DNA of 64,000 nt. Source: Erythrobacter neustonensis. GTDB taxonomy: Bacteria > Pseudomonadota > Alphaproteobacteria > Sphingomonadales > Sphingomonadaceae. This document shows, one piece after another, positions 40,800 to 50,368 of this stretch (positions are counted from its first letter, which is position 1; every line of letters begins with the position of its first letter). Where the stretch lies: NCBI RefSeq assembly GCF_001663175.1, contig NZ_CP016033.1, positions 1,550,001 to 1,614,000 on the forward strand, given 5' to 3'. Under the pieces are notes generated by a model. It did not search any database, had not been told where the DNA came from, and saw nothing but the letters and a program-made list of their open reading frames with translations. Both the position numbers and the translations under genes were made by a program.

Positions 40800-41478
40800 G
40801 GACGTTCTCATCGTCGATGACGAGCCCGCGATCCGCCGCCTGCTAGTCGGCGCGCTCGACCGTGCGGCCATCACCCATGCCGAAGCGGCGACCGCCGCCG
40901 ATGCCTTGCGCCTCGCGCAGGCTGTGCCCGCGCCGCTCGTCGTGCTGCTCGATCTCGGTTTGCCCGATCGCGATGGGCTAGAAGTCGTGCCCCAACTTGC
41001 CGCACTGGGGCTGTCGGTGATCGTTCTCACTGCGCGCGATGCCACGGAGGAAAAGGTCACCGCGCTCGACCTTGGTGCCGATGATTTCGTTACCAAGCCG
41101 TTCGACAGCGAGGAACTGCTGGCGCGCATCCGTTCGGCGTTGCGGCGCAAGGCCGGGCCGCTCGCCGCCAGTGCATCGCGGGATTTCGCGGACGGGCACA
41201 TCGACCGCGAAACGCACACGGTGACGGTGCGCGGGAGCCTTGCCGAACTGACCCCGCGCGAATTCGACCTGCTCTGGACGCTCGCCGACAAGCCGGGGCG
41301 CGTGGTCACGCACGAACGGCTGCTGGAGACGGTCTGGGGCCCGGCCCACCGCCACGATCTCAACTACCTGCGCGTCGCCGTGCGCGCGCTCAGGCGAAAG
41401 CTCGAAGTCGATCCCGCCACCCCCCGGCTGATCGTCAACGAGCCGGGCGTGGGCTACCGGCTTGCTGCTGGCCGCTAG
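40792..41478 (+). CDS. kdpE: Two-component response regulator KdpE
   Basis: The 228-residue OmpR-type regulator has a receiver domain with the acidic pair DDE (residues 9-11), phosphoacceptor D54 in LLDLGLPD, and lysine in DFVTKPF. A winged-helix DNA-binding domain follows (LTPREFDLLWTLADKPGRVVTH and the NEPGVGYRL end). It activates kdp transcription when phosphorylated by KdpD. Its ATG lies inside the last codons of kdpD. It is the last core-genome gene before the tRNA and the integrase. Confidence 0.95.
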   Translation: MRKDVLIVDDEPAIRRLLVGALDRAAITHAEAATAADALRLAQAVPAPLVVLLDLGLPDRDGLEVVPQLAALGLSVIVLTARDATEEKVTALDLGADDFVTKPFDSEELLARIRSALRRKAGPLAASASRDFADGHIDRETHTVTVRGSLAELTPREFDLLWTLADKPGRVVTHERLLETVWGPAHRHDLNYLRVAVRALRRKLEVDPATPRLIVNEPGVGYRLAAGR

Positions 41479-41662
41479 GTCGGTTGGGGAGCGAAATCAG
41501 GATCGCAGACACCGATGCGCCTTGCCTGCGCGGCCCACAGGGAATTCGCCAAACCTGTGTTGACCAATCCCATGTCGTCGTGGCAATGGGCGAGCGCTTG
41601 TTGCGGACACGGTAAAAACCGTCGCGGCGCGGGAAAATCCATCCCGCCCCTTTCTGCGCGAT

Positions 41663-41736
41663 GCGGGTGTAGCTCAATGGTAGAGCAGAAGCTTCCCAAG
41701 CTTACGACGAGGGTTCGATTCCCTTCACCCGCTCCA
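41663..41736 (+). tRNA. tRNA-Gly (anticodon CCC)
   Basis: The 74-base gene folds as a full cloverleaf. The acceptor GCGGGTG pairs with CACCCGC, and the CCA end is encoded. The D arm is GCTC/GAGC. The anticodon loop TTCCCAA gives anticodon CCC. The T arm is GAGGG-TTCGATT-CCCTT. The integrase gene begins 141 bases downstream, so the tRNA 3' end (about 41711-41736) is a likely attachment site of the following island. Confidence 0.95.
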
Positions 41737-41877
41737 CAATCGTGAAATAGCCGCAGAAAACCGCCAATCCGGAGGCGGTAATGCGTTCACCTTCACCCAT
41801 AGCTTCTCACACGGCTTCTCACAGGCCGGGCGAGGGAGCCCTCCGGCCGAACGCGTTCGGTCCGCTGGTGCGCTGAC

Positions 41878-43950
41878 ATGGGCCAGCACAGCTATCTCGT
41901 GCGCCGCGGAGCCCGATACCACTTTCGGCGGAGACCACCTTCCGTCTACAAATGTAGTCGTCCTATAAGCATTGCGCTGGGCACATCCGACCCTGTCGAG
42001 GCACGTCGCCTCGTTCGGCGGTTGGCCGTGAAATGGGACGATTTGAACGTGTTAATGGCGCCGAATTTTGAGCGAGGTCATCTGACCATCCACGAACAGG
42101 AGGCCCTCTTTCGCAAGGGGCTGGAGGATGAACTCGCGCGGGCAACTGCGCATGTGAGGGCTCCGATGGGTTCCGCACAGCCGCACGCCGGGCTGCACCG
42201 GATCATGGAGGCGGCCTATCGTATCGTTGCCCGCGTGCCACATGATGCTGCCACGATCCAGTTCGAGACGATCGAAGCGGAAACCGACGAGACGTGGACG
42301 GGTGAAGAAACCCTTCTGCTCTGGAAGACGCTCAAACTGCTCGTGACGCCGATGAGCGTCAGTCAGAACGAGGCGAAAGAGGCCATAGAGCAACTCGGCG
42401 GCCCATTGAATGAGGGAGCCATCCGAGAGGCGCGTTCGCAGATATTGCACGGATATGCCGAGGCACATCGCCGCTCCACGTTCCTCGACAGCGAGGAGGT
42501 TAATGCGTCAGGGCGAGGCGTTATGGCCCTTCTGGATGACGCCATCATCGGCCGGGCTTGCGCAGCGCATAATAAGCCCCAAGCTCCTTCTCCGCCGGTG
42601 CCGGAGACCGCTGCGGCAACGATTTCACCTGGAAATCACCCGATGCCAGAGAGCATCTACGCGTTCCCGAGCGATCTGCGTTTCAGCGAGGTGATGCACA
42701 AGGTTCTGGCTGAGCTGGCTGAAGAAAAGGGGTGGGCAAAAGACAACGGCCAGCGTGAGGCGGTATGTGAACGTGCGGCCTGGATTTGTGGTGACAAGCC
42801 GCTGCGGGATTGGAGTGCGGCCGACGCGAAGTATTTCGCCAAGACCGTTGCCAAGTTCCCCAATGATTTCAAATGGGGGAAGCTCGGCGTGAGCGGAGCA
42901 ATGGCAGTGCCGTTCGACGAGAAAGACATCCCTTCGAACGAGGGTAAAGAGCGAAACGCTCGCACCATCAATCGCGACCTGAGCATCCTCCAGAACGTAT
43001 CTAGGCGGCTGGCCAAGACCCACTGGCGCCTGAAATACAGCAAGGATATCGAGGTCGACTTCCTTGCATACACCATCACGGTTGTAGACGATCAGGAAGA
43101 TCCCGATCGCATGCCGTGGACGCCGAAGCACCTGAAAGTCCTGTATTCGCTGCCGCTCTGGCAGGGCGGTGGGGGAAACATCGCGCGTCTCAAGCCTAGC
43201 AAGCGACCGATAATCTATATGGACGCCGCCTACTGGCTCCCCCTTATCGCGACCTACACGGGCCTCTGTCGCGAGGAAGGGGCTGGGCTTGAAGTCGATG
43301 ACTTCAATTTCGACTGCGAGGTGCCCTACCTGGTGGTGAAAAAGAACGAGCTACGCCGATTGAAGAACAATTCGCGCGCGCGGGTGATGCCTCTCCATCC
43401 CGAGCTTCTCGAGCTGGGCCTGCAGAGGTATGTCGAGGCGATCGCCAGGGAGCAAAAACACGTGCCCGGGTTGTGCACTCCCGTTTTCCCGGAGCTTTGG
43501 TGCGACGATGCCAAGTATCATGGTGGTGGTGAGAAGGTTCCGTCGTTCGGCGGCAGGCGCTTCTATGCTATCGCGTGGCGTTACATCGCCGACGCCACTC
43601 ATGGCGTGATGCCGCTGCCGGAAACGCGTGACGGAAAAAAGGCCGACTTTCATTCGCAGCGGACCTATAATCAAAGCGTTCTCGCTGCTCCAGACGTCGC
43701 GGACAAGCTTCTAGCCATGCACATGGGGCACGCGCGTGAGGGCACTGGGCCCAAAAAATATGACCGTAGGGCGCTGGCACTCGGTGAAGTCAAAGAGCTG
43801 CGTGAGCGGCTCGTTATCATGGTGCGCGAAATGCCGATCGTGACTGCGCACATCCCGCGACAAAAGAAAGTGCAGCTGCTGCACATCCGGCATCGTTCCC
43901 GCGTCGGATCGGCGCCTGGTCGCGACGCGCAGCGTAAATTCTGCGAATGA
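41878..43950 (+). CDS. Site-specific tyrosine integrase of a genomic island
   Basis: The 690-residue protein starts with a short DUF6538-like segment (MGQHSYLVRRGARYHFRRR). The C-terminal catalytic domain keeps the tyrosine recombinase residues: arginine in YTGLCREEGAGLEVDD, histidine and arginine in FHSQRTYNQ, histidine in MHMGHAREGTG, and the nucleophile tyrosine in KKYDRRAL. It is longer than most phage integrases because of a large middle region. The tRNA-Gly immediately upstream is the probable integration target. Composition is less GC-rich than the kdp genes, in line with transfer. Confidence 0.88.
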   Translation: MGQHSYLVRRGARYHFRRRPPSVYKCSRPISIALGTSDPVEARRLVRRLAVKWDDLNVLMAPNFERGHLTIHEQEALFRKGLEDELARATAHVRAPMGSAQPHAGLHRIMEAAYRIVARVPHDAATIQFETIEAETDETWTGEETLLLWKTLKLLVTPMSVSQNEAKEAIEQLGGPLNEGAIREARSQILHGYAEAHRRSTFLDSEEVNASGRGVMALLDDAIIGRACAAHNKPQAPSPPVPETAAATISPGNHPMPESIYAFPSDLRFSEVMHKVLAELAEEKGWAKDNGQREAVCERAAWICGDKPLRDWSAADAKYFAKTVAKFPNDFKWGKLGVSGAMAVPFDEKDIPSNEGKERNARTINRDLSILQNVSRRLAKTHWRLKYSKDIEVDFLAYTITVVDDQEDPDRMPWTPKHLKVLYSLPLWQGGGGNIARLKPSKRPIIYMDAAYWLPLIATYTGLCREEGAGLEVDDFNFDCEVPYLVVKKNELRRLKNNSRARVMPLHPELLELGLQRYVEAIAREQKHVPGLCTPVFPELWCDDAKYHGGGEKVPSFGGRRFYAIAWRYIADATHGVMPLPETRDGKKADFHSQRTYNQSVLAAPDVADKLLAMHMGHAREGTGPKKYDRRALALGEVKELRERLVIMVREMPIVTAHIPRQKKVQLLHIRHRSRVGSAPGRDAQRKFCE

Positions 43951-44065
43951 CGGGCGCGGGCGCGTGCCAAGAAAGCCATGTACAATAATCGTTTGACCTT
44001 GCGGCGCTCCTGATGATCATGCTGATCAATCGACGTTAGCCGTAAGATCGGCATCTCGAGGCTGT

Positions 44066-47000
44066 TTGAGACTGGAGTCCTTCTTGCGGGTAATCGATAC
44101 CACAGGCCGCAACCGACCTATCGACTGGCTCGTCGGCGGTTCTGCCCCTCTCGACGCGATGACCAGTGATTTGTCCATCTTCGGAGCTGCTGCCGTCTTC
44201 GACGTAAAGGGGCAAAGGAAACTGGATAGATTGCTGATCGGAGCAACCCACCCAGTTGCGAACCTGGTTGGAACCGCCAATGATCGCGGGCGGCGTAATC
44301 GCCTTGAAGCAAGGGCGCTCTGCAACAACTTGGCGCGCGTTATCGCTGAGGCTCAGGTCCGGCAGACACGTCTACCGCTCACCCAATCGCTCGTCATTGG
44401 CGGCGATGTTGCGCTGCTAGGGAACTGTCCCCTGACCACCGGCGGGCTGGGCATTGCACCGCAAGATGCGCTCGGACTGGTTCAGGCCGCGGATGGCGCT
44501 GACGAGATCGAGGGTCTGAGACAGTGGTTCCGGGACCTGTGGCGACAGGCAGATCCCGATGGGGACGGCGTGTCTTTCCTGCGCGCGGCTATGAGCGACG
44601 GCGCTAGCCAGCACGAGCCGAATGGCATCTATCTACAGGCCCTGTTCCACCTCTTCGCCGAGATGGAAGAGGGAACCGATGAAAACCGGATCGTTGATCC
44701 GGCAACAGGGATTCGCGACACGACGATCTGGTCGAAGCTCTACCGCTTCCAGCGTGATGGCGTAATAGGTGCCATCGACAAGCTGCAACGCTTTGGGGGG
44801 TGCATTCTCGCTGACAGTGTCGGTCTCGGGAAGACATTCGAGGCGCTGGCGGTCATCAAGTATTTCGAGCTGCGGAACGCCCGCGTGCTCGTTCTGGCTC
44901 CGAAGCGCCTTCGCGAGAATTGGACGCTCTGGACGCAGAACGACGTGCGCAACATGCTCGTCGGCGACCGGTTCTCGTTCGATGTCCTGAACCACACTGA
45001 CCTATCCCGCGAGCAGGGACAGTCCGGTGAAATGGATCTCAGCCACATCAACTGGGGCAATTACGACCTCGTGGTCATCGACGAGAGCCACAATTTCCGG
45101 AACCGCCCTGCCGGGAAAGGCGAGCGCGAGAGCCGCTACGACAAGCTGCTCAACGCCGTGGTGAAAGCCGGTGTCAAAACCAAGGTTCTCATGCTGTCGG
45201 CGACGCCGGTCAACAACCGGCTCAATGACCTCAAGAACCAGATCGCCTTCGCGACCGAGGCCAACGACCAGGCTCTCGCCGGCCATGGAGTGCCGAGCAT
45301 CGCCGGCACGGTGCGTATCGCGCAAGGCCAGTTCAACCGGTGGCAGGAATTGCCGGAGGCACACCGCACACCGGCAAAGCTGCTCGAGATGCTGGGCTTC
45401 GACTATTTCCGTCTGCTCGACCTGCTGACCATCGCGCGGAGCCGGAAGCATATCGAGAAATACTACGGCACCACCGAAACCGGCACCTTCCCGGAGCGGC
45501 TCCAGCCGCAGAACATCTACTCGGACGTGGACCTTGCTCGCGCCTTTCCTCCGATAGGCGAAGTGAACAACGAGATCAGGCGCCTCAAGCTGGCCGCCTT
45601 CGCACCCCTGCGATACGTCATGGAGGATCGGCGCGAGGCCTATGACCGGCGATACAGCCAGCAGACCGGTTCGGGCGCCAGCGTATTCCGCCAGCTCGAC
45701 CGTGAAGAGAGCCTGGTCGCCCTCATGCGGATTAATTTGCTCAAGCGCATGGAGAGTTCCGTCCATGCCTTTGCGCTCACGATCGAGCGGCAGCTCACCG
45801 CGGTTGACGAATTGATCCGGCGTATCGATGCGCATGACGAGAGCGTCGATGCGCCATCGATCGATGACCTTGAAGAAGATGATCCCACCCTCGAGCAATT
45901 GGGGGTCGGCAAGAACATCCGCGTCCTGCTGTCCGATGCCGACCTAGTGCGCTGGCGGCAGGATCTGGCCGAGGACCGCGAACGCCTGCAGCGGCTTCTG
46001 CGTCAGGCCCAGCAGGTTGGCCCGGCACAGGACGCCAAGCTTGCCGACCTGAAGCAGCTGATCGCCCGGAAGCTCTCCGCCCCCTACAATGACAGCAACG
46101 TCAAACTGCTCGTGTTCACCGCCTTCGCGGACACAGCCAAATACCTCTATGCGCAGCTGGCCGAGACCTATCCCCGGCCGATGGCGCTGGTCACCGGGTC
46201 CGGCCGGAACAAGACCACCCACCCGAAGCTGCGCGCCGATCTTGCCTCGATCCTCACCGCGTTCTCCCCGCGATCGCGTTCGCGGCCAGAAGCGCTCGCG
46301 CAGGAGCCGGAAATCGACCTCGTCATCGCCACCGACTGCATCTCCGAGGGCCAGAACCTTCAGGACTGCGACTGCGTGGTGAATTACGACATCCACTGGA
46401 ACCCCGTTCGCATCGTCCAGCGGTTCGGCCGCGTCGATCGGCTCGGGTCGCCGAACAGCGTCATCCAGCTCGTCAATTTCTGGCCGAACATGGACCTCGA
46501 CAGCTACATCGGCCTCCAACGCAGCGTATCCGGCAAGATGATGCTGCTCGACGTGTCGGCTACGGGGGAGGAGAACCTGATCGAGGCGCAGGCAGGCGAT
46601 GCCATGAACGACCTCGAGTATCGCCGCCGCCAGCTCGAATCGCTGCAGGAGCGGGTGATCGATCTGGAGGATCTGTCCTCCGGCGTTTCCATCACCGATC
46701 TGACGCTCAACGACCTCCGGCTCGATCTCGCCCGCCTGTCGCCCGAGGAGCGGGAGGCCATCGCCCGCCGCATGATCGGCACCTATTCGCCCATCCCGGC
46801 GTCCGACGATTTCCCGGCCGGCGCCCTGTTCCTGCTCCGCGCCGCCACACCGAACGCCGAACGTGCGCTGGCCAAGGGCGATCCGCTCTACCCCCATGCG
46901 CTTATCTACATCGGCGAGGACGAGCGCGTGATCCTGCCTCCCAGTCAGCCCAAGCGGATGCTCGACCTGCTGCGGCTCGCGTCCAGCACGCCCGCCGAGG

Positions 47001-47227
47001 TTCAGGCCAAGGCGTGGGAGCAATTCGATGCCGAGACCCGTGAGGGCAGCCGCATGGACAAATACCAGAGCCTGCTCGCCGCCGCGATCCGGGGCGTGAC
47101 TGGCAAGGCCGAGGAACGCGCCGTCGAAAGCCTGTTCACCACCGGCGGCGTTGAGGGCGCGGGCGGGGAAAGCGGGCTTGATGATTGGGAAGTCATCACC
47201 TGGCTCGCCATCCTGCCCCCCCGATAG
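44066..47227 (+). CDS. SNF2/RapA-type DNA helicase of a restriction-like cassette
   Basis: The protein has about 1050 residues. The helicase core has SVGLGKTFEALAVIK (motif I, about residue 250), VVIDESHNFRN (motif II), LMLSATPVNNRL (motif III), and the second lobe TDCISEGQNLQDCDCVV with RIVQRFGRVDRLGS (motif VI). The N-terminal 230 residues contain LLGNCPLTTGGLG, which faintly recalls the GSSNFT-type end of a phospholipase-D-like domain, but no H-x-K pair is visible. No ATG fits; TTG 44066 or TTG 44084 (preceded by GGAG) are possible starts, so the N-terminus may be shortened. It is first of five tightly packed genes with DUF4391, coiled-coil, mod and res. Confidence 0.83.
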   Translation: MRLESFLRVIDTTGRNRPIDWLVGGSAPLDAMTSDLSIFGAAAVFDVKGQRKLDRLLIGATHPVANLVGTANDRGRRNRLEARALCNNLARVIAEAQVRQTRLPLTQSLVIGGDVALLGNCPLTTGGLGIAPQDALGLVQAADGADEIEGLRQWFRDLWRQADPDGDGVSFLRAAMSDGASQHEPNGIYLQALFHLFAEMEEGTDENRIVDPATGIRDTTIWSKLYRFQRDGVIGAIDKLQRFGGCILADSVGLGKTFEALAVIKYFELRNARVLVLAPKRLRENWTLWTQNDVRNMLVGDRFSFDVLNHTDLSREQGQSGEMDLSHINWGNYDLVVIDESHNFRNRPAGKGERESRYDKLLNAVVKAGVKTKVLMLSATPVNNRLNDLKNQIAFATEANDQALAGHGVPSIAGTVRIAQGQFNRWQELPEAHRTPAKLLEMLGFDYFRLLDLLTIARSRKHIEKYYGTTETGTFPERLQPQNIYSDVDLARAFPPIGEVNNEIRRLKLAAFAPLRYVMEDRREAYDRRYSQQTGSGASVFRQLDREESLVALMRINLLKRMESSVHAFALTIERQLTAVDELIRRIDAHDESVDAPSIDDLEEDDPTLEQLGVGKNIRVLLSDADLVRWRQDLAEDRERLQRLLRQAQQVGPAQDAKLADLKQLIARKLSAPYNDSNVKLLVFTAFADTAKYLYAQLAETYPRPMALVTGSGRNKTTHPKLRADLASILTAFSPRSRSRPEALAQEPEIDLVIATDCISEGQNLQDCDCVVNYDIHWNPVRIVQRFGRVDRLGSPNSVIQLVNFWPNMDLDSYIGLQRSVSGKMMLLDVSATGEENLIEAQAGDAMNDLEYRRRQLESLQERVIDLEDLSSGVSITDLTLNDLRLDLARLSPEEREAIARRMIGTYSPIPASDDFPAGALFLLRAATPNAERALAKGDPLYPHALIYIGEDERVILPPSQPKRMLDLLRLASSTPAEVQAKAWEQFDAETREGSRMDKYQSLLAAAIRGVTGKAEERAVESLFTTGGVEGAGGESGLDDWEVITWLAILPPR

Positions 47228-47232
47228 CCCCC

Positions 47233-47997
47233 ATGACCATCACGCCGCACACCATCCGCGAGGCTCTGGCCCTGCCGCCCGGGGGCGATCCGGCCCGGCG
47301 TCTGCCGAAGGACGTTCTGGCCGAGCACGGTGCCGCGCACGCAGCCGACCGCAAGCTGATCGACAAGGCAATCGAGCGGCTGGACTGGTGGGCCACGCTT
47401 TCGCCCACCACCATCGGCGTTGCGGCGGCCGCTGATGACGACCGGCCCGTTCCCGCCATCCAGCTGCTCGCCCTCACTGCGCGGGCCGAGCCGACCCAGC
47501 GGCTGCTCACAATCATTCACCGCGCCATTCCCGTGCCGATCATCCTGCTGACCGCTTTGCCGGGCGGTGCAGGCACGCGCGTTTCATTCGCGCCCCTGCG
47601 CCGGGCCGAGCGGATTGGCGACAAGATGGTGGTCGAGCGGCTGGTCGTCGCCCCTGACTGCACCGATGCGGCAGAACCGGCGACCGCCGCTTTCATTGCC
47701 AGCCTCGCCGTGCCAGCGCTCCCCCGCCTCAACCTGCGGCTCCTCTATGATGGACTGGTCGAGCGGGCCGAGGCGCTGGAGATTGCGCGGCTGACCGGCC
47801 AGCCTTTCCGCCTTGTTGATGATCCCGCCGCCCGCCGCGAGGCGCTCGCCCGCTATCGTGAGGCGGAGGCGGCATGGTTGGCGGCACGGGCGGCGGCCAA
47901 ACGCGAAAAGGCCCTCGCCAAGCAGATTGCATTGGGCGCGGAGGTGCGGCAATTGCGCAGCCAAGTCGATGAAATCTTGCAGCAACTGGAGGATTGA
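47233..47997 (+). CDS. DUF4391 domain protein
   Basis: The 254-residue protein matches the DUF4391 pattern: LPKDVLAEHGA, a following helix with DRKLIDKAIERLDW, then TIGVAA, LLALTARA, IIHRAIPVPIILL and a C-terminal charged helix. The last 60 residues form a likely coiled coil (KREKALAKQIALGAEVRQLRS). This family is usually found beside helicases and type III restriction genes, but its job is not known. It lies 5 bases after the helicase and overlaps the next gene (TGATG type). Confidence 0.85.
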   Translation: MTITPHTIREALALPPGGDPARRLPKDVLAEHGAAHAADRKLIDKAIERLDWWATLSPTTIGVAAAADDDRPVPAIQLLALTARAEPTQRLLTIIHRAIPVPIILLTALPGGAGTRVSFAPLRRAERIGDKMVVERLVVAPDCTDAAEPATAAFIASLAVPALPRLNLRLLYDGLVERAEALEIARLTGQPFRLVDDPAARREALARYREAEAAWLAARAAAKREKALAKQIALGAEVRQLRSQVDEILQQLED

Positions 47998-48404
47998 TGG
48001 GCAAAGGGGGCTATATTGGTGGCGGCACGATCATCGGCCCGCATACGCCCGGATGGTTCGGGAAACCGCGACCCAAAAAGAAGAAGAAGCCCAAGCCGGA
48101 AGTCGGTGAGGCCATGAAGGCCAGTGCGAAGGCCGCCAAGCATGATCACAGCGGCGCAGCGGCCGCCAAGCCTGCCGGAAAGCGGACGCACCGGCGCCGA
48201 TACGCCCCGCAGCCTGTGCTGGCAAAGCCCAAGCGGGAGCTGTCCGCTGCCGACGAACGCCGCATCGGCAAGCTTCGGCTGCACATCAAGGGTCTGGAGC
48301 AATTGCGTGACGGCTACCAGAAGCAGATCGACAGCGCGCTCGCCGAGCTGAACGGCGTGTTGAAAGAATACGGCCTGCCGCTAGAGCGGAGCGGCCAGAA
48401 ATGA
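47997..48404 (+). CDS. Small Lys-rich coiled-coil protein in the restriction cassette
   Basis: The 135-residue protein has a Gly-rich start (MGKGGYIGGGTIIGPHTPGW), a very basic middle (GKPRPKKKKKPKPE and KRTHRRRYAPQ), and a C-terminal coiled coil (about residues 85-128). The basic part could bind DNA or RNA. No family was recognised. It overlaps DUF4391 by one base at its start and mod by four bases at its end, so it belongs to the operon. Confidence 0.7.
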   Translation: MGKGGYIGGGTIIGPHTPGWFGKPRPKKKKKPKPEVGEAMKASAKAAKHDHSGAAAAKPAGKRTHRRRYAPQPVLAKPKRELSAADERRIGKLRLHIKGLEQLRDGYQKQIDSALAELNGVLKEYGLPLERSGQK

Positions 48405-50365
48405 CGGGACCGATAATGAACGACACCACTTCCGATGGCGAGCGCGCCATCCCCAAGATTACCCGCGATGACGAGGCTGCGGGGAGCGGGGATCTGGTGC
48501 GGGAGAATGTGGAGCGGCTGAAGGCGCTGTTCCCGCAGATCGTGACCGACGGGAAGGTCGATTTCGATGTGCTGCGCCAGCTGCTCGGCGACGAGGTGGA
48601 GGAAGGCGAGGAGCGTTACGGGCTGAACTGGAAGGGCAAGCGCCGGGCGCGGGCCTTCGCCATGACCCCGAGCCTCGGCACCCTGCGCCCGGCGCCCGAG
48701 GACAGCGTGGACTGGGACACAACCCAGAACCTGATGATCGAGGGCGACAACCTCGAGGTGCTGAAGCTGCTGCGCCGGTCCTATGCTGGCAAGGTAAAGC
48801 TGATCTACATCGATCCGCCGTATAATACTGGCAATGATTTCGTTTACAGCGACTCCTACAAGAGGCCGCTTCAAAACTACCTTGAGAAAACAGGACAAGT
48901 GGCCATTGAGGGTGGAGTTGCGACATCAAATGCCGACTCTTCAGGCCGCTACCACACGGATTGGTTGAACATGATGTTCACCAGGCTGCTGATTGCAAAA
49001 GAACTTCTTAGAAATGACGGTGTAATATTCATTAATATTGGCGATGAAGAAGTAAGTAATTTGACTTCCATCGGTAAAGAAATATTTGGTGAAGAAAATT
49101 TCCTTGCCACGATAGCGTGGCAGAAAAAATATGGTGTTTCCGCAGACTCGAAGGGCATTCCCCTAATGCAGGACTACATCATAGCGCTTCAAAAATCAGA
49201 TCAATTTTGTCCTGGCCTTCTACCCCGCAGCGAGAAGCAAGAAGCTCTTTACAACAATCCCGACAATGACCCGCGCGGGCCCTGGACTTCGGGCGATCTT
49301 TTACGTAATGAATATAGAGAGCGGGATCAGTTTGAAATAATTGGACCCACAGGCAAATCACATCGGCCGCCAATAGGAACAAGCTGGCGCCATCCTCAAG
49401 AACAAATCGAGCGTATGATTTCCGAGAACCGCATTTGGTTTGGCTCGGATGGTAAAGGGGTTCCGCGCGTCAAACGGTTCCTATCGGAAACCAAGCAGGG
49501 AGTGGTTATTTCAGGATGGTGGCCGCATACAGAGACTGGACATAACGATGAAGCAAAAAAAGAAGTTAAGAGACTTCTTGAGAGTGACGTATTCCAAACT
49601 CCGAAGCCGATAAGATTGCTCAAGCGTATTTTTCAAACCGCTGATGTTTAAGGCGATGACATCATTCTAGATTTCTTCGCAGGGTCGGGCACCACGGCTC
49701 ATGCGCTGATGGATTTCAATAGAGAAACCGGCAACTCTGCTCGGTCAATTATTGTGCAGTTGCCTGAAGTCCTTGACCCAGCGAACAAATCGCAAAGGCT
49801 GGCCGCTGATTTTGCGGATGCTATTCGCCGTCCGAGGAACATCGCCGAGCTGACCAAAGAACGCCTCCGCCGCGCCGGGCAGAAAATCCTCGCCGAGCAT
49901 CCCGATGCGAAGGTCGATACCGGCTTCCGCGTCTACAAGCTCGCCACGTCCAACCTGAAGCCGTGGCAGCCCGATCCGGACAATCTCGAAGCCAGCATCC
50001 TCGATGCGGTCGACAATGTCCTGCCCGACCGCACCGAACACGACCTGCTGGTCGAGCTGCTGCTCAAGACCGGGATCGATCTCATCATGCCCGAAGAACG
50101 GCGCACGATCGCCGGGCAGACCGTCCACGCGCTCGGCGGCGGGGCGCTGATGGTGTGCCTCGGCAATATCGGCCCCGATGATGTCGAAGCGCTGGGACAG
50201 GGCATGGCCGATTGGCTCGACGAACTCGATCCGACCCAGACCACCCTCTATTTCAAGGATGTGGGCCTCGGCACGGAGAACAACCGTTCGGCCACCAAGG
50301 CCAATCTCGCCGCAATCCTGCGCCAGCGTCACGGCGACCGCATCGCCAAGATCGCGAGCATCTAG
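48401..50365 (+). pseudogene. mod: Type III restriction-modification DNA methyltransferase (mod), interrupted by an in-frame stop
   Basis: The reading frame encodes a 654-codon beta-class adenine methyltransferase, broken by TAA at 49649-49651 (codon 417). The first part has the catalytic motif IDPPYNTGNDF (D138-Y141). The SAM-binding motif DFFAGSGTT lies at codons 424-432, just after the stop and in the same frame, so this is a nonsense change and not a frameshift. The next ATG (49709) comes after that motif, so re-initiation would not restore it. The segment from about 48,820 to 49,750 is strikingly AT-richer than both ends. This matches exchange of the target-recognition region. Sequencing error or rare read-through cannot be excluded. 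Confidence 0.85.
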
Positions 50366-50368
50366 GGC

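Noticed and set aside
41663..41736. tRNA-Gly disrupted by the island
   Set aside because: The cloverleaf and CCA end are complete, so the tRNA stays functional after integration.
49652..50365. A separate functional gene after the mod stop codon
   Set aside because: It has no ATG before the SAM-binding motif and continues the Mod sequence in the same frame, so it is the remainder of one broken gene.
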